In this document: one piece after another, positions 21,443 to 31,941 of the stretch
How positions within the stretch are numbered: position 1 is the stretch's first letter
Layout of the letters: every line of letters starts with the position of its first letter
Assembly (NCBI GenBank): GCA_963555705.1
Contig: OY743179.1
Location: 23,196,692 to 23,260,691 of the forward strand
From: Ligustrum vulgare
Lineage: Eukaryota; Streptophyta; Magnoliopsida; Lamiales; Oleaceae
Length of the DNA stretch: 64,000 nucleotides
Direction of reading: 5' to 3'
Made by a program: the position numbers and the translations under genes
Notes under the pieces: model-generated
What the model was told of the DNA's origin: nothing
Database searches by the model: none
What the model saw: the letters and a program-made list of their open reading frames with translations, nothing else

Positions 21443-21540
21443 CTCTCCTTTTTCCGGAATCGTGGTCCCGACCCTCTTCTATTCACTCAACTCTCCTTTT
21501 TCCGGGATCGTGGTCCCGACCCTCTTTCTCTCTTCCTCAT
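21398..21540 (-). repeat. Threefold in-frame repeat in protease-RT linker
   Basis: Three units of about 54 bp encode [30 protein letters not shown] and [15 protein letters not shown] in succession. The second unit's start is preceded by an in-frame TAG. Confidence 0.88.
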
Positions 21541-23313
21541 TTTTTAATTTCAGTTGGTCTTCATAGACCTGTTGAGGTGACAAAGGCATTTGTTTGATAT
21601 TTTTCCCATCCTTAGTGAAGGTATACATATTTTTAAAACCATCATGAATAACTTTCCTATCGAATTGCCATGTTCTGCCCAACAAGATGTGCCCCGCATG
21701 CATTGGTACCACATCACAAACCACGCTATCTTCATACTTCCCAATCGCCAAATCAACTACCACTTGTTTATTCACCTTAATCTCACCCGATTCATTTAAT
21801 CATTGTAGCTTATACGGCCTAGGGTGTTTTAGTATAGGTAGGCATAATTTCTCCACTAGAGTAGTGCTAGCAACGTTCGCACAACTACCAACATCTATTA
21901 TCAAACTACACACCTTGTTATTTACAAAGCACCTAGTATGAAATATATTTTCTCGCTGCTCACCCGACTCTTCCACCTTAACTTGAGTACTAAGGGCTCT
22001 CCTAGTGACAAGTGATTTAGCTACTGCATAGTCCCCATCATTATTTTCACTAACATCCTCTAGAGCTGGCATATCCTTATACTCATCCTCAACTTCTCCC
22101 TCTTTCTCATCCTCCGAACTTAATACCCCATCACGCATAACCAATATTCGTTTATTTGGACATTGTGAAAAAATATGTCCTAAGTCGGAACATTTAAAGT
22201 AACGAATATCTCTAGTCCTAGGAGTTTGAGAATCAGAAGCAATTTTACCTTTGTTGGGTGGCTCTACTTTTCCCTTCGGTGCCTCAAATTTATTTTTCTG
22301 CACAACCCCATCATTTTTAGAAGTCCCGCTCCATGTAGACTTACCAAAAGAATTGGAACTTGTAGAGAATTTTGAAGTTCCCTTCCTTTTTATTTGTCGT
22401 TCTACTTTCATGGCCATGTGAAGCATCTTCTCCAAATCGATACAATGCTGCAATTCAATAACATTAACAATATCTCGATTTAAACCACTTAAAAATCTAG
22501 CCATGGTAGCCTCTGGGTCTTCCTCTATATTTTCCCTAATCATGGCAACCTCCATCTCTCTATGGTAATCCTCCACACTCTTACTACCTTAGGAAAGGGT
22601 TTGTAGTTTTTGGTAGAGATCCCTACAGTAATGTCCAGACACAAATCGTTTTCTCATAAGGGCCTTCAACTCATCCCAAGTTTCAATAGGCCTCTCCCCA
22701 TTTCTCCTTTTACTAGTTACCAATTGATCCCACCATACTATAGCATAATCAGTAAATTCTACGACTGCCAATTTAACCTTTTTAGATTCAGAATAATTAT
22801 GACAATCGAAAATCAATTCTACCCCTTTTCCCATTCAAAATAAACGTCCGGATTACTCTTACCCTAAAACGAGGGAATGGACATTTTAATGTTACCAACA
22901 TGTCCATCTACATCATCCCTACGATCACGCCTATATCACCTATCACGTCTTTCTCCCCGAGCTCGTCTCCTACCAACACTAGTAATAGACAATTCACCAC
23001 TATCCTCATCACTATCAACAACCTCAACACGTTCATTCCTAGCTCTAATTTGTGGGTTGAAGTCATACCTTAGTGGCCTCCGTAAATTAGGAAAATTGCG
23101 CGGTTGTTCCTGACGTGGTTGAACAATTCACGCGCCACGTGTCTCCCCCGGATTATTAGGTTTTTCCACATTCACGCCGGATTGTGTACCAAATTTTGCT
23201 TCCAACTTGGCATTCAACCTCGCCTCCAATTTTGCAAAATGTTCCTCCACCATTGCAAGCATTTTAAAATCTTGAAGATCCCTTTCCGTCGACGAAACTT
23301 CCTTCTGTGACAT
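21479..23313 (-). pseudogene. Inner gypsy gag-protease region
   Basis: ATG at 23313 opens MSQKEVSSTERDLQDFKML, a coiled-coil-like gag start. Retrotransposon gag domain around 22834-22480 (VWWDQLVTSKRRNGERPIE, then LKALMRKRFVSGHY). The zinc knuckle near 22200 reads YFKCSDLGHIFSQC: the first of the usual C-C-H-C residues is Tyr, so metal binding is probably lost. Protease near 21880 (SLIIDVGSCANVAS) keeps the catalytic Asp, then HILLGRTW. In-frame stops lie near 23128, 22935, 22865, 22589, 21800 and 21479, with a 1-bp loss in a G-run near 22820. Several stops are CGA-to-TGA or TGG-to-TGA type changes. Confidence 0.88.
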
Positions 23314-23802
23314 GGTTAGTAATAAAGAAAAAAGAAAAAAATTAAATAAAGATCCTCACGTGTTTTATCGCTCGTGTATCACTCAATTTGGATTTTTTCC
23401 CTCTATTAATCTCACCACTCTGCCTTTTTCCTCTCTATTCCCTTTTTCCCACGTTCTCAAAGAACCCACCAAACTAGTCACGGATTTGGTCCTCGTGGAA
23501 TAAACCCCAAAGTGCAAATAAGGAAAGTTGATGGAAAAATTGGAATTAGGAAGTTTAAGAAGGAAATTATGGAAACAAGAATTCTATTTCAAGTAGAAGT
23601 TTTATGGAAACAAGAATAAGGAATTTAATGGAAACAAGAATTGTTGTAAAGATTTTCCAAATATTATTTTCTTGATTTCTTGTTCAAATCAACAACACTT
23701 CTTTTCTATTTTTTTTTGTAAATTTAGGATTTTTTTTGAATGATTAATAACTGGAAATAAAAGAAAAAGAACTGGAATACTAAATAATTGGATTTAGAGA
23801 CA
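23314..23802. other. Leader of inner gypsy between primer site and gag: no gene
   Basis: Non-coding leader with repeated GGAAACAAGAAT blocks (23570-23645). No ORF of interest. Confidence 0.6.
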
Positions 23803-23815
23803 GGCTCTGATACCA
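23803..23815 (-). other. Primer-binding site of inner gypsy, tRNA-Met type
   Basis: The minus strand reads TGGTATCAGAGCC, two bases from the 5' LTR. Confidence 0.9.
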
Positions 23816-23817
23816 GA

Positions 23818-24739
23818 TGATGTGATCCGATACGGGGATCACCAAGAACACGCGGAATTAAACGCCGGAAAGCTCTAAAATCCAAGATAGTAGACGGAAA
23901 CAATGCAACCCCGACCTCACGACGCAAGAACTATGGGTATATTAAACCCAAAATCCGTTACGATGCGGAGATACGAACCACAAAGGAGGAACGCCACAAA
24001 GGTTGTCAAATCCTTTGATAAGTTCAATTTGTTCGACGAGAACACGAAGAAATTAAGAGAATATCTCACCTTCAATATCATTAATCTCAAGAATAATAGT
24101 TGTTTTTACAATATATTGAATAAAGCCATATATATAGGCTAACAAAATAAAGCAACTAAAAATAAACTAGAATTCAATCTAAACTAAAACGCCAAAATTA
24201 GGTCTTAATTGCGGAGCCAAGTTACGGCTGTGACTTATGGGTTTACGACCATAAGAATGCTACGGATTAAAAATTAAAAGCATATGTTACGGCCATGACG
24301 ATGTCTTTTACGGCCGTAAGCAACCTTCTGAAAAAAATAAAAAATCTGCTAAACTTTATTTACGGTCGTGAGGATTTGGTTTACGGCCGTAAATCCCCTT
24401 CTGCTTAATTTCGCCTTTGTAGTGTTACGGCCGTAATTTTGGCTTTACGGCCGTGAATCCGTTACGGTCGTGATTTTAGCCTTTACGGCCGTGAATCAGC
24501 TGCTGCACAATTTTCATGATGTTTGATGTTCCTTGATCCAAATGCATTGTAATAACTTTGGCTCCTCTTCCACTTTGTTATGCAACGTAAATGAAGTCTT
24601 TGCACTCGGAAACTCATCCATCCACGCTTGCATGAATCCTTGCATTGCCTGCTTGATTCTTTTGGCTTTTTGCTTCGTTATTGGTCCTGCGGGAACGTGC
24701 AACGGGTCAACGCTCGTCGAGTCACTCCGGAACTCATCA
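23818..24739 (-). repeat. 5' LTR of inner gypsy
   Basis: 922 bp, with an extra unit at about 24459-24497 (GTTACGGTCGTGATTTTAGC and following). Confidence 0.93.
24126..24138 (-). promoter_or_regulatory. TATA box in inner gypsy 5' LTR
   Basis: The minus strand reads AGCCTATATATATGG, about 600 bp into the LTR; the 3' LTR has the same motif near 18030. Confidence 0.55.
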
Positions 24740-24834
24740 CTATTCATCGTCTTATCTTGCTTTTGCATATTCATCCACATGTGGTCTATATTGTTAACCC
24801 CTATAGATGAAGATTTTTCTCGAAAGTTAGCCAT
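24740..24834 (-). pseudogene. Outer gypsy gag, N-terminal piece
   Basis: ATG at 24834 opens a frame beginning MANFREKSSS and reaching KTMN, where the inner element's duplication CTATT (24740-24744) cuts it. The same frame continues at 17716 on the far side of the inner element. As it stands, the frame runs on into the inner LTR and forms a chimeric ORF. Confidence 0.75.
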
Positions 24835-25160
24835 TTGAAATTGAATGTGAAATAAAATGAAATGGAAATATTCGATAAAACAAAGGATTATGAAATTCAA
24901 GAAAGTCAAATATTAAAGAAATTCAAGAAAGTGGTTCTTGAATTTTGGAATAACCCTTTTTTGTGGAATTTTCAGAATTAAAAAAAAATATTTTTTGAAT
25001 GGTTTTCTGAATTAAAAACACGAGAATATGAAGATCACTAAAAAATACGAAGAACAAGACTCAAGAAAAAAAATAAGATATGAATGATTCACAAGTGACA
25101 AACTCGATGATAAACACGAGGAATCGGACTCGGATAGAAGAAACCTGAATTCAGTGTCGA
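24835..25160. other. Leader of outer gypsy: no gene
   Basis: AT-rich leader with AATTCAAGAAAGT repeats (24893-24940), also found near 17180, between the primer site and the gag start. Confidence 0.5.
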
Positions 25161-25172
25161 GCTCTGATACCA
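25161..25172 (-). other. Primer-binding site of outer gypsy, tRNA-Met type
   Basis: The minus strand reads TGGTATCAGAGC, two bases from the LTR. Confidence 0.8.
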
Positions 25173-25174
25173 AA

Positions 25175-25905
25175 TGATGTGATCACGTTCGGGGTGCTCA
25201 TGGAAAATTGATTGAACGTCGAGAAAGTTCCAAATTCAGGTTGTTGACGAACGGTGACATAGAAACCCGAGCCTCACGACTCAAGAACCCAAGGTATATT
25301 AAACCTTGATCCGTTAAGATGCGGAGACAATAACAAACATGGCATGAACGCCACAAGGGTTGTCTAGATCCCTTGATAAGTTCTGGTTTTTTGAAGGTCA
25401 CAAAGATTGATTAAATCCTTGATAAGTTCGAAATTTCAAGTAAGAACAATATTTGGAGAAAAAACATTCAACTCAATTTTTATTCGTCAAAGTCTGCGTT
25501 ATATTATAATGAAGACGCTTTATATAGGCTACTAGAATAAAAATCCTAATCTACTTAGGAAACTAAATAAAATATAATCTAATTAGGGAATACATAAAAT
25601 ATCTAAGAATAGTCCTATTATAACGGGAAACAATAATAAAGAAGAAAGAAAACATAATCGTAAAATTATGGAAATATTGTAAATTTTCGTCTACATAATT
25701 GACTTGCTAATTTGAAGCCCCAAACGATGGAATTAGGCCATAAAATCAAGGGGTTCAAGTGCTTTATCCTATGAGTTTTGCTCAGTGGGTTGTTTCTACT
25801 CGAAAAACGTATATTATGTATCTAATTCCGACATGGTTGATTGTATTACACTTTTGTTTGGCTTGAATATTTAACTTTTTGTCAAGTCTACTATGATTCT
25901 CATCA
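25175..25905 (-). repeat. 5' LTR of outer gypsy element
   Basis: 731 bp from TGATGTGATC to ATTCTCATCA. It starts with the same TGATGTGATC as the inner element's LTR. The right end is set by the match to 15945 and by the switch to helicase coding sequence at 25906. Confidence 0.75.
25518..25529 (-). promoter_or_regulatory. TATA box in outer gypsy 5' LTR
   Basis: The minus strand reads GCCTATATAAAG; the inner LTR has a similarly placed CCTATATATA. Confidence 0.5.
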
Positions 25906-26359
25906 ACCTTGCATTACTCCCTGGCAAAATTGAGGCTTCCAAACCATGGTGTCCAAGTCTAGAAATAATTAACCTTATTCCGTTGCACAATCCCGAAGCA
26001 TGATCAATATTCTTCGACAACATTACTGAAACTCCGACTCTCAGTTTCAACTCGTGGTTACACATACCAGAACACCTTAACCCTTTTAAAAACTCTGTTG
26101 AATGGATGTCTCCGAACAAAACTCCCATGCCATCTGATTTACAGATTGTATCTGAACTCAAATATATCTTTTCTTCAGCATGATTAGTAGAAATCATGTA
26201 CTCATTTATGCTTTCAACATCGTTCATTGTTTGAGCAAGTATGACCCTTCCTTGTAAGTACAAAGCATCATCGACCATGGTCACGAATGAGGAATACGTG
26301 TTTTTAACTATTGATTGGATCAAGTTGTCTAATGGACTGATAAAAGTGTCACCCAACAT
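25906..26359 (-). pseudogene. Helitron PIF1-like helicase fragment
   Basis: About 150 codons on the minus strand match the C-terminal half of the PIF1-like helicase of plant Helitron RepHel proteins: ILAQTMNDVESINEYMIS, KIYLSSDTICKSD, FLKGLRCSGMCNHELKLRVG and GLCNGIRLIISRLG, ending ASILPGSNARL. The frame continues two to three codons into the gypsy LTR that interrupts it at 25905/25906. The N-terminal helicase motifs (Walker A/B), the Rep domain and the last helicase motif are not in the window, so this is a fragment of an old Helitron used as insertion target. Confidence 0.82.
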
Positions 26360-29300
26360 CTCTAAACAATGTAATGCAATTCAATGCAATGCAATGCCTT
26401 GGCTTCCAATATGATTAAATCAAGCAAGATAATATCTAGTGAGAAAGATAGAGACCACAACAGATTGTAACAGTAAAATGGGAGAAACCTTAGATGAATT
26501 GGCTTAAACTCTTGATGGATCCCTAAAAAAGAACAACATTGCAGTTGGTGATGGAGTGATCAGAATTAGCTTTAGTAAGATGATATGGGCATTCTTTGAA
26601 CACTACAGATGTTGTACCATCCTAGAAACTGAATTAAGTGTAATGGACATTGGCTTAAAGATATGTTTGCAAAATGGGGGTAACTAAAGTTTAGGTTGAG
26701 ATGGGCTCGAATATGCTCTACTACTAATTGTAAAATGTTATCTTATTAAAACATTTTTAATAAAATCCAGTGTGACAAAACTTGAGCTAAAGAAAAAAAA
26801 AATACAGACAGAAAGTACAGATAGATATTTTCCCTGATGTTGATAACCAAGAGTCTTCATATTGAACCATCTTATCTTGTGCGTCAATGTCTTCCATGTC
26901 CCACATTCATACAAGATATTCACTAATTGACTGTAGTCAGCATGATTGTCTGCATTATTTATAATAAAATAAGATATTTATGTTTCTCTTAGGAGTCTTG
27001 TATACGAGATTAAAACTATAAAGTCATACTAGAAGTAGTGTCTTGATGGTCACTAACATGTATTACATAAAGAATTTGAGTCGTTAAAATCTCAATAGGA
27101 AAAAAATTATGCATTTTATTATGTCATAACAGCTGTCATATTAAAAACCTCTCCAAAAAAATCCAATAAGACAAGACTTTAGTCAAGTAAATAACTGCAG
27201 CTTATTATCTCCCTTCATAGGAATATTACTTATAATTGTAAACTGACAAATCATACAAGAACTTTGTTCTTTGAATTGTATGTTTTAGGCACGTTAAATT
27301 CTCCATTGATTATACTTGTATGATTCAGGCATCTTATATACTTTATATCTCCTTTTTCAAGTGACTGAACTCAATATTTTAAGATATGTTCAAATCTTTA
27401 AATATTTATGGAACATATTTACATACATATTCCCTAACCATTTCACTTGATCGAAATTTTGATCAATCATTTAATCTTTACTCATTAGTGCATCAAAGAA
27501 CATTCTCAAAATATCGTGATAAGGATCAACCTTTTGATCTTACTAATTAAAATTTCAAAGAATGAAAGCTAATGATTAGATTCTAATCTTATCACCATCT
27601 AATATCATTTTATGCTCAAAGCCAGTTATTTATAAGTTCATTATGCAACAAGTCGTGCTTTATGACTATCCTTTCCTTTTGCAAAAACACCCATTGATAT
27701 TTTACTGGTTTTACTCATTAAGTGTTCGAACTACAAATCCAATAACATAACAATCTCCTTGGATTGTTGTCTTGATTTTTGGACAAATGTTTTTACACCA
27801 ACGATCTTTGATCGATGTGATTCAAAGAAATTATCTCAATCCTCTCTATTCATAATATGAAGCGACACATTACGTACAAAATTATTGTCGAAAACTTTTT
27901 CTTTTTATGCTATTTATTTTTCATAATGATATAACTTATTGATATAGCTTTATTTTCAACGAGTATTTGAACCTTTTTTGGAGATTTATAATTAGTTATG
28001 TCTATATACTTTCCAAAAGTATATGCCTCCTAATTAAGACCATCTTCCTTATTTGCTCTATTTTTTTTTTTGCAGACTTTTATTTTGGACTCGAATATAT
28101 TCATGCTTCAGGCTTGCTATACATTTATCAATATAATGTTGATAAATTGTACTTCCAAGATGTCAACTAGCGTTCGAGCATTTAAAGCAGGTATGTGAGA
28201 TATTGTTGAACTCTTTGATCAATAAATGCATCTAGATGAATTATCTTTCGAATTTCTGGTTCAAATTTCACGAGAATGAACATAATATAGTGATGCATTT
28301 ATACATTGTTCCCAACTTCTTAATTCCTCACTCTAATGTTGAGATAACTATTAAATAAGATTGACAATCAACAAACCAAAGTATAAAATATCATCCGTTA
28401 AGGGTTAAGGAGTTCAAATTACACTTTTTTTTTCCATCTAGCTCAGTACATTGAGGTTGATCAATTATACACAAATATTGCACCATTAAAATAATTAGAT
28501 GAAAAATTTAGGCTTTGATCATAAGCTGAATATATAAGGGAAAACCTTGAAATAGGTATGATGCTAATAGCATTCACTAAACAAGTGGGAATCATTTTTT
28601 TCTCAATAGTCATGGTTTAAAAATTAATTGAAGGCGTAGTGTCAAACCATTTATCACCATCTCAAATAACACATTAAAAAGTTGAAATTTAGGTACACAC
28701 TAGTTTTAATTAAAGCATATCAGCTTGATTGTATAATCTGAAAACTATGCTTACAGTTTCAAATTCGAGCAGTTTTTTTGCAAATTTCAGGTTTTGAACA
28801 TTTTGCAATCGTCTAGTTGATATATCATGTCTATTAGGTTAGACATAATAATATCTACATGGTCAACATGCAAGGTGACATGCTCCATAGGGATTATATC
28901 CCAATATTAGCTAGTGATGGTCAATGACCAATTTTCAATAAAGAGAACAAACATCATATATGAGTTCATTTGAGTGAAGAATATTCTGGTTCTTCATTTG
29001 ATGTATAGTTGGATTTTCAATTTTACAGCATCCTTGTGATGATCTAATAGACATTTAAAATAATAAAATACTAAGTCATTGAACTCATGGTTCAATACAA
29101 TATTTGTGTTCAATTATGCTAATACTAGTATAGTGTACTAATTAAGAAACATTGTTAGAAACTTTTTAAGTTTTCTTTTTATTTAGTGACTAACAAATTA
29201 CCAACAATAGTAAGTTTGTCTCTCCATATCACACAAAATTGACTCTTAATTAGGAGCATTGAATAAGGATTTGATAAGTTTAGAATTGTGCTTCTTCCAG

Positions 29301-29590
29301 AGAAACACAATATTGTTTTAGAATATTTATTTGTATAAATTGATTCAAATAATTTTGTTATATCCTTTTGGAATATTTAAATATTTGAATCATGTTTGTT
29401 TTAAAAAATAACTGATTATTCTTCTAATATAATGATACATTTTTTGGAGCAATAAGTCAATATTTTCTTCTAAAATATTGAGATTGCAATTTGCAATATC
29501 AAAATTATAAATGTCATAATTTTCATAAGCAAATAACATTTTCTAAAATATTAATAATGTTTTGCTAATCCACGAATAACAACAAAGTCT
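26360..29590. other. Mostly gene-free AT-rich DNA
   Basis: No supported gene over about 3.2 kb. Notable points are a short ATGCAATGCAATGCAATGCC-like repeat (26373-26397) and a possible exon-like open stretch on the minus strand at 26800-26945, listed separately. Confidence 0.45.
26800..26945 (-). other. Possible captured coding fragment, unrecognised
   Basis: The minus strand reads ADYSQLVNILYECGTWKTL and THKIRWFNMKTLGYQHQGK with protein-like composition, preceded by a TGCAG that could be a splice acceptor. Downstream it dissolves into a T-rich tract. I do not recognise the family; it could be an exon captured by the neighbouring Helitron or chance. Confidence 0.25.
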
Positions 29591-29768
29591 CTGTTTGATG
29601 TTGTTTCAAAAAAGTTTAATTTGAAATGAATAGTGATTTTTAGGGAAATGTGTGGTTAAAAAGTAGATTTTTTTTTTAATTTATGGGTAATATTATTTTT
29701 TTGATAAATGTATGGTTGAAAAGAGGAGAAAAAAAAATGTTTTAAATTTTTAAAAGGGAGCCAAATAG
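29591..29768. mobile_element. Probable MITE with CTGTTTG/CTATTTG ends
   Basis: Left end CTGTTTGATGTTGTTTCAAAA versus complement of the right end CTATTTGGCTCCCTTTTAAAA. About 178 bp, same size class and base composition as 14923-15078. Confidence 0.4.
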
Positions 29769-30791
29769 GGACAAATTGTTATTTAAAATAATAAATTATT
29801 TAAAGATTACTCTTTAGGGCACGCACATAATTGTTAGCTTTGTATATAATTATGCTATTCGAGAGCACATTATATTTTACTATTGCTTCTAGAAGAGCAA
29901 TGTGTCAATATTCATATGAAATATTGAAATTATAATTCATACTCTTCATGAACAAGTAATATTTCTTTAAAATATTATTATAATATTGTGCTTATTCAAG
30001 AGAAACAACAATTATGAACTAATCTTATACAAAATTATTAAATAAAAATCATATAAAATTATTTAATATAAAATTAGAGTATGGATGCAGTAATCAAATT
30101 TCTAAAATAAGAAACTCAATGCACGCATATCAATATAAAATGTAGCATTAGATTTTTGGATAGGCAAGTTTTCATAGTAAAGATTGGATTTGAATATAAA
30201 TTCGTTTATCATTTTAATTTAATTAAAAATCTATCTCAGGATATTGGCTAACACATACATGGCTTGCTGATATATTAACGTGTGATGATAGTTATTATAG
30301 GCTGTCCAGATCTTACAAATTTCTATCTCGAATTTTTTTCTCTATTTTTGGTGAGCTTTAAATGAATAAGGAAAATATAAGAGAAAAAATAGATAGTTAA
30401 AATCAAGTATGTTTTATTGAGAATCAAAGTCCCATATTTATAGGGTTCCAAAAAAAGAGCTACAATCATAATAAAATAGATATTTTTACAGTATATGAGA
30501 TTTATCCAATAATCTGATAATATTAAATAGAAATCAACGATTATCTCATAATTGTACAACAATTTATTTATTTTTAATTAAAAATTTGTTATTTTTCGTA
30601 TGGAAGGAGTGCTTTTGAGATTACTTGCTGAGTGTCCAAACTAATATTCCTGTAATTATTGGCCTTTTCATTAATCAAATGCGTGATCCAATGGTCCAAG
30701 ATTACTTATCTCGTTCTGGGCCATATTGGTCCCACCCGAGCATGCAAATTTGCTACAATAGCTCCACTTTTTGGGCCATGTTAGTCCAATT
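29769..30791. other. Gene-free AT-rich DNA
   Basis: Nothing recognised. Short open frames (30323-30562 minus; 30625-30816 plus) have no domain features. Confidence 0.4.
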
Positions 30792-30940
30792 AGCCCTTGT
30801 GTTTGGTAGAAATTAAAATTAAATCTAAGTTAATAGATAATTTTAACCATATGTTTTATGGGGTTCATTATTTTTTAATCACATATTACCTTTTTTTTTT
30901 TTTTATCAAAATTTAATTTTAATTTCTACTAAATAGGGCT
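30792..30940. mobile_element. MITE, 149 bp, with ~30-bp terminal inverted repeats
   Basis: Left arm AGCCCTTGTGTTTGGTAGAA plus ATTAAAATTAAAT and the complement of the right arm AGCCCTATTTAGTAGAAATT plus AAAATTAAAT match almost throughout. The flanks allow a TA duplication. A T-tract (30889-30904) lies near the centre. Confidence 0.75.
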
Positions 30941-31941
30941 AAATGTGCAACTATAATAAATGTTTGCTATATTTTAGAAGTTGGGGATCAATGTTGTAAC
31001 TTTCTCATATCCCATTTTCTTAACCCCTTTTCTTGTAAAGAAAGATGGTTGAGCTTTGAGCATATCGATTATCGAATCAACCTTTATCAATGTTCATAGG
31101 TTCATTTAACATGCATAATGGTTGAAATTCAACTTTAATGTGGTTTGGAATAGTATTAATGCTTGGAATTTTTTTTTTTTTTTTGTTTGGAATAGTATTT
31201 TTGAGAGAATGTATGGTTAAAAATTGTTTGAAAAGTCAAATATTGTGGGCTTAACTAAAATTGATGGTTGAGATTGAATGTTTTAAAAACTTGATTTTCA
31301 AAAACTTAGAGCCAAACTAGGCTAAATATTCTCATGATTTCATGCACTTTAATTTTGGTATAAGAGCATATAAGTTTAAAAACAGAATAATTCGTGGTGT
31401 ATCCTTTATTCTATTTTCTATTCTATATTATTGGTCACGTAATTGAATTTAAATGTTCTTCATTTTCTCCATCGACCTCGTAGTTAAAAGAATGGTCAAT
31501 CTTCGCGGAATATGCCATTGGTCCCTTCTTTTTTCATTGATTCTTAAAATTCAATTAAAAGGACTGCCACCCTAATGGGACAACATTAATAAATTAAGGT
31601 AACGGAATAAAATTAAGACAACCTAATTTGATGCTGGTGTATTCCAATTTCAAGTAGAATATTTTTTTAAATACTTTTGACGTGTAAAATAATATTAAAA
31701 ATATATAAAAATATCATATTTTCTTTTTCTTTTTTTCTTTTTTTTTTAAAAGAAAAAAGAAAACTTGACCTAGGTCAACGAGTCAATTGGATTTCTCGGG
31801 TCAACTCCGGTTTAAATCATATTTGACCCAAACGGGTTTTAGTCTTTAGAGGTCAATCGACTCTATTTTTGAACCCGAGTCGTGGGTTTCTATGTCGACC
31901 CGATTGAGCAGGGTGGGTTTGACAACTCGTTCACTTTATTT
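30941..31941. other. Gene-free DNA with degenerate repeat
   Basis: No gene. 31770-31920 contains repeated GGTCAA / GACCCG motifs suggesting an old terminal-inverted-repeat element whose ends I cannot place. Confidence 0.4.

Larger units (their letters stand above)
17717..24739 (-). mobile_element. Inner Ty3/gypsy element (CRM-like features), near-complete but mutated
   Basis: LTRs at 17717-18599 (883 bp) and 23818-24739 (922 bp) begin TGATGTG and end TCATCA; the target duplication CTATT (17712-17716, 24740-24744) is perfect. A tRNA-Met-type primer site (23803-23815) and a purine tract (minus strand AATAGGGAGGGGATGA) fix the minus orientation. Gag, protease, RT, RNase H and integrase are in order. 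The pol frame passes the purine tract and continues into the 3' LTR, as in CRM-type chromoviruses. At least seven stop codons and one frameshift make this copy defective. Confidence 0.93.
15749..25905 (-). mobile_element. Outer Ty3/gypsy element lacking RT/RNase H/integrase (interrupted by inner gypsy)
   Basis: The 5' LTR is 25175-25905; a tRNA-Met-type primer site (25161-25172) borders it. The 3' LTR survives only as 15749-15945. Gag starts at 24834, is interrupted at 24740 by the inner element and continues from 17711. A decayed protease (17050-16630) and a short pol tail follow, but no RT, RNase H or integrase is present, so the copy is an internally deleted, non-autonomous form. Removing the inner element (17717-24739 plus one CTATT) restores a continuous gag frame. 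The LTR and leader resemble those of the inner element, so the two are relatives. Confidence 0.78.
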
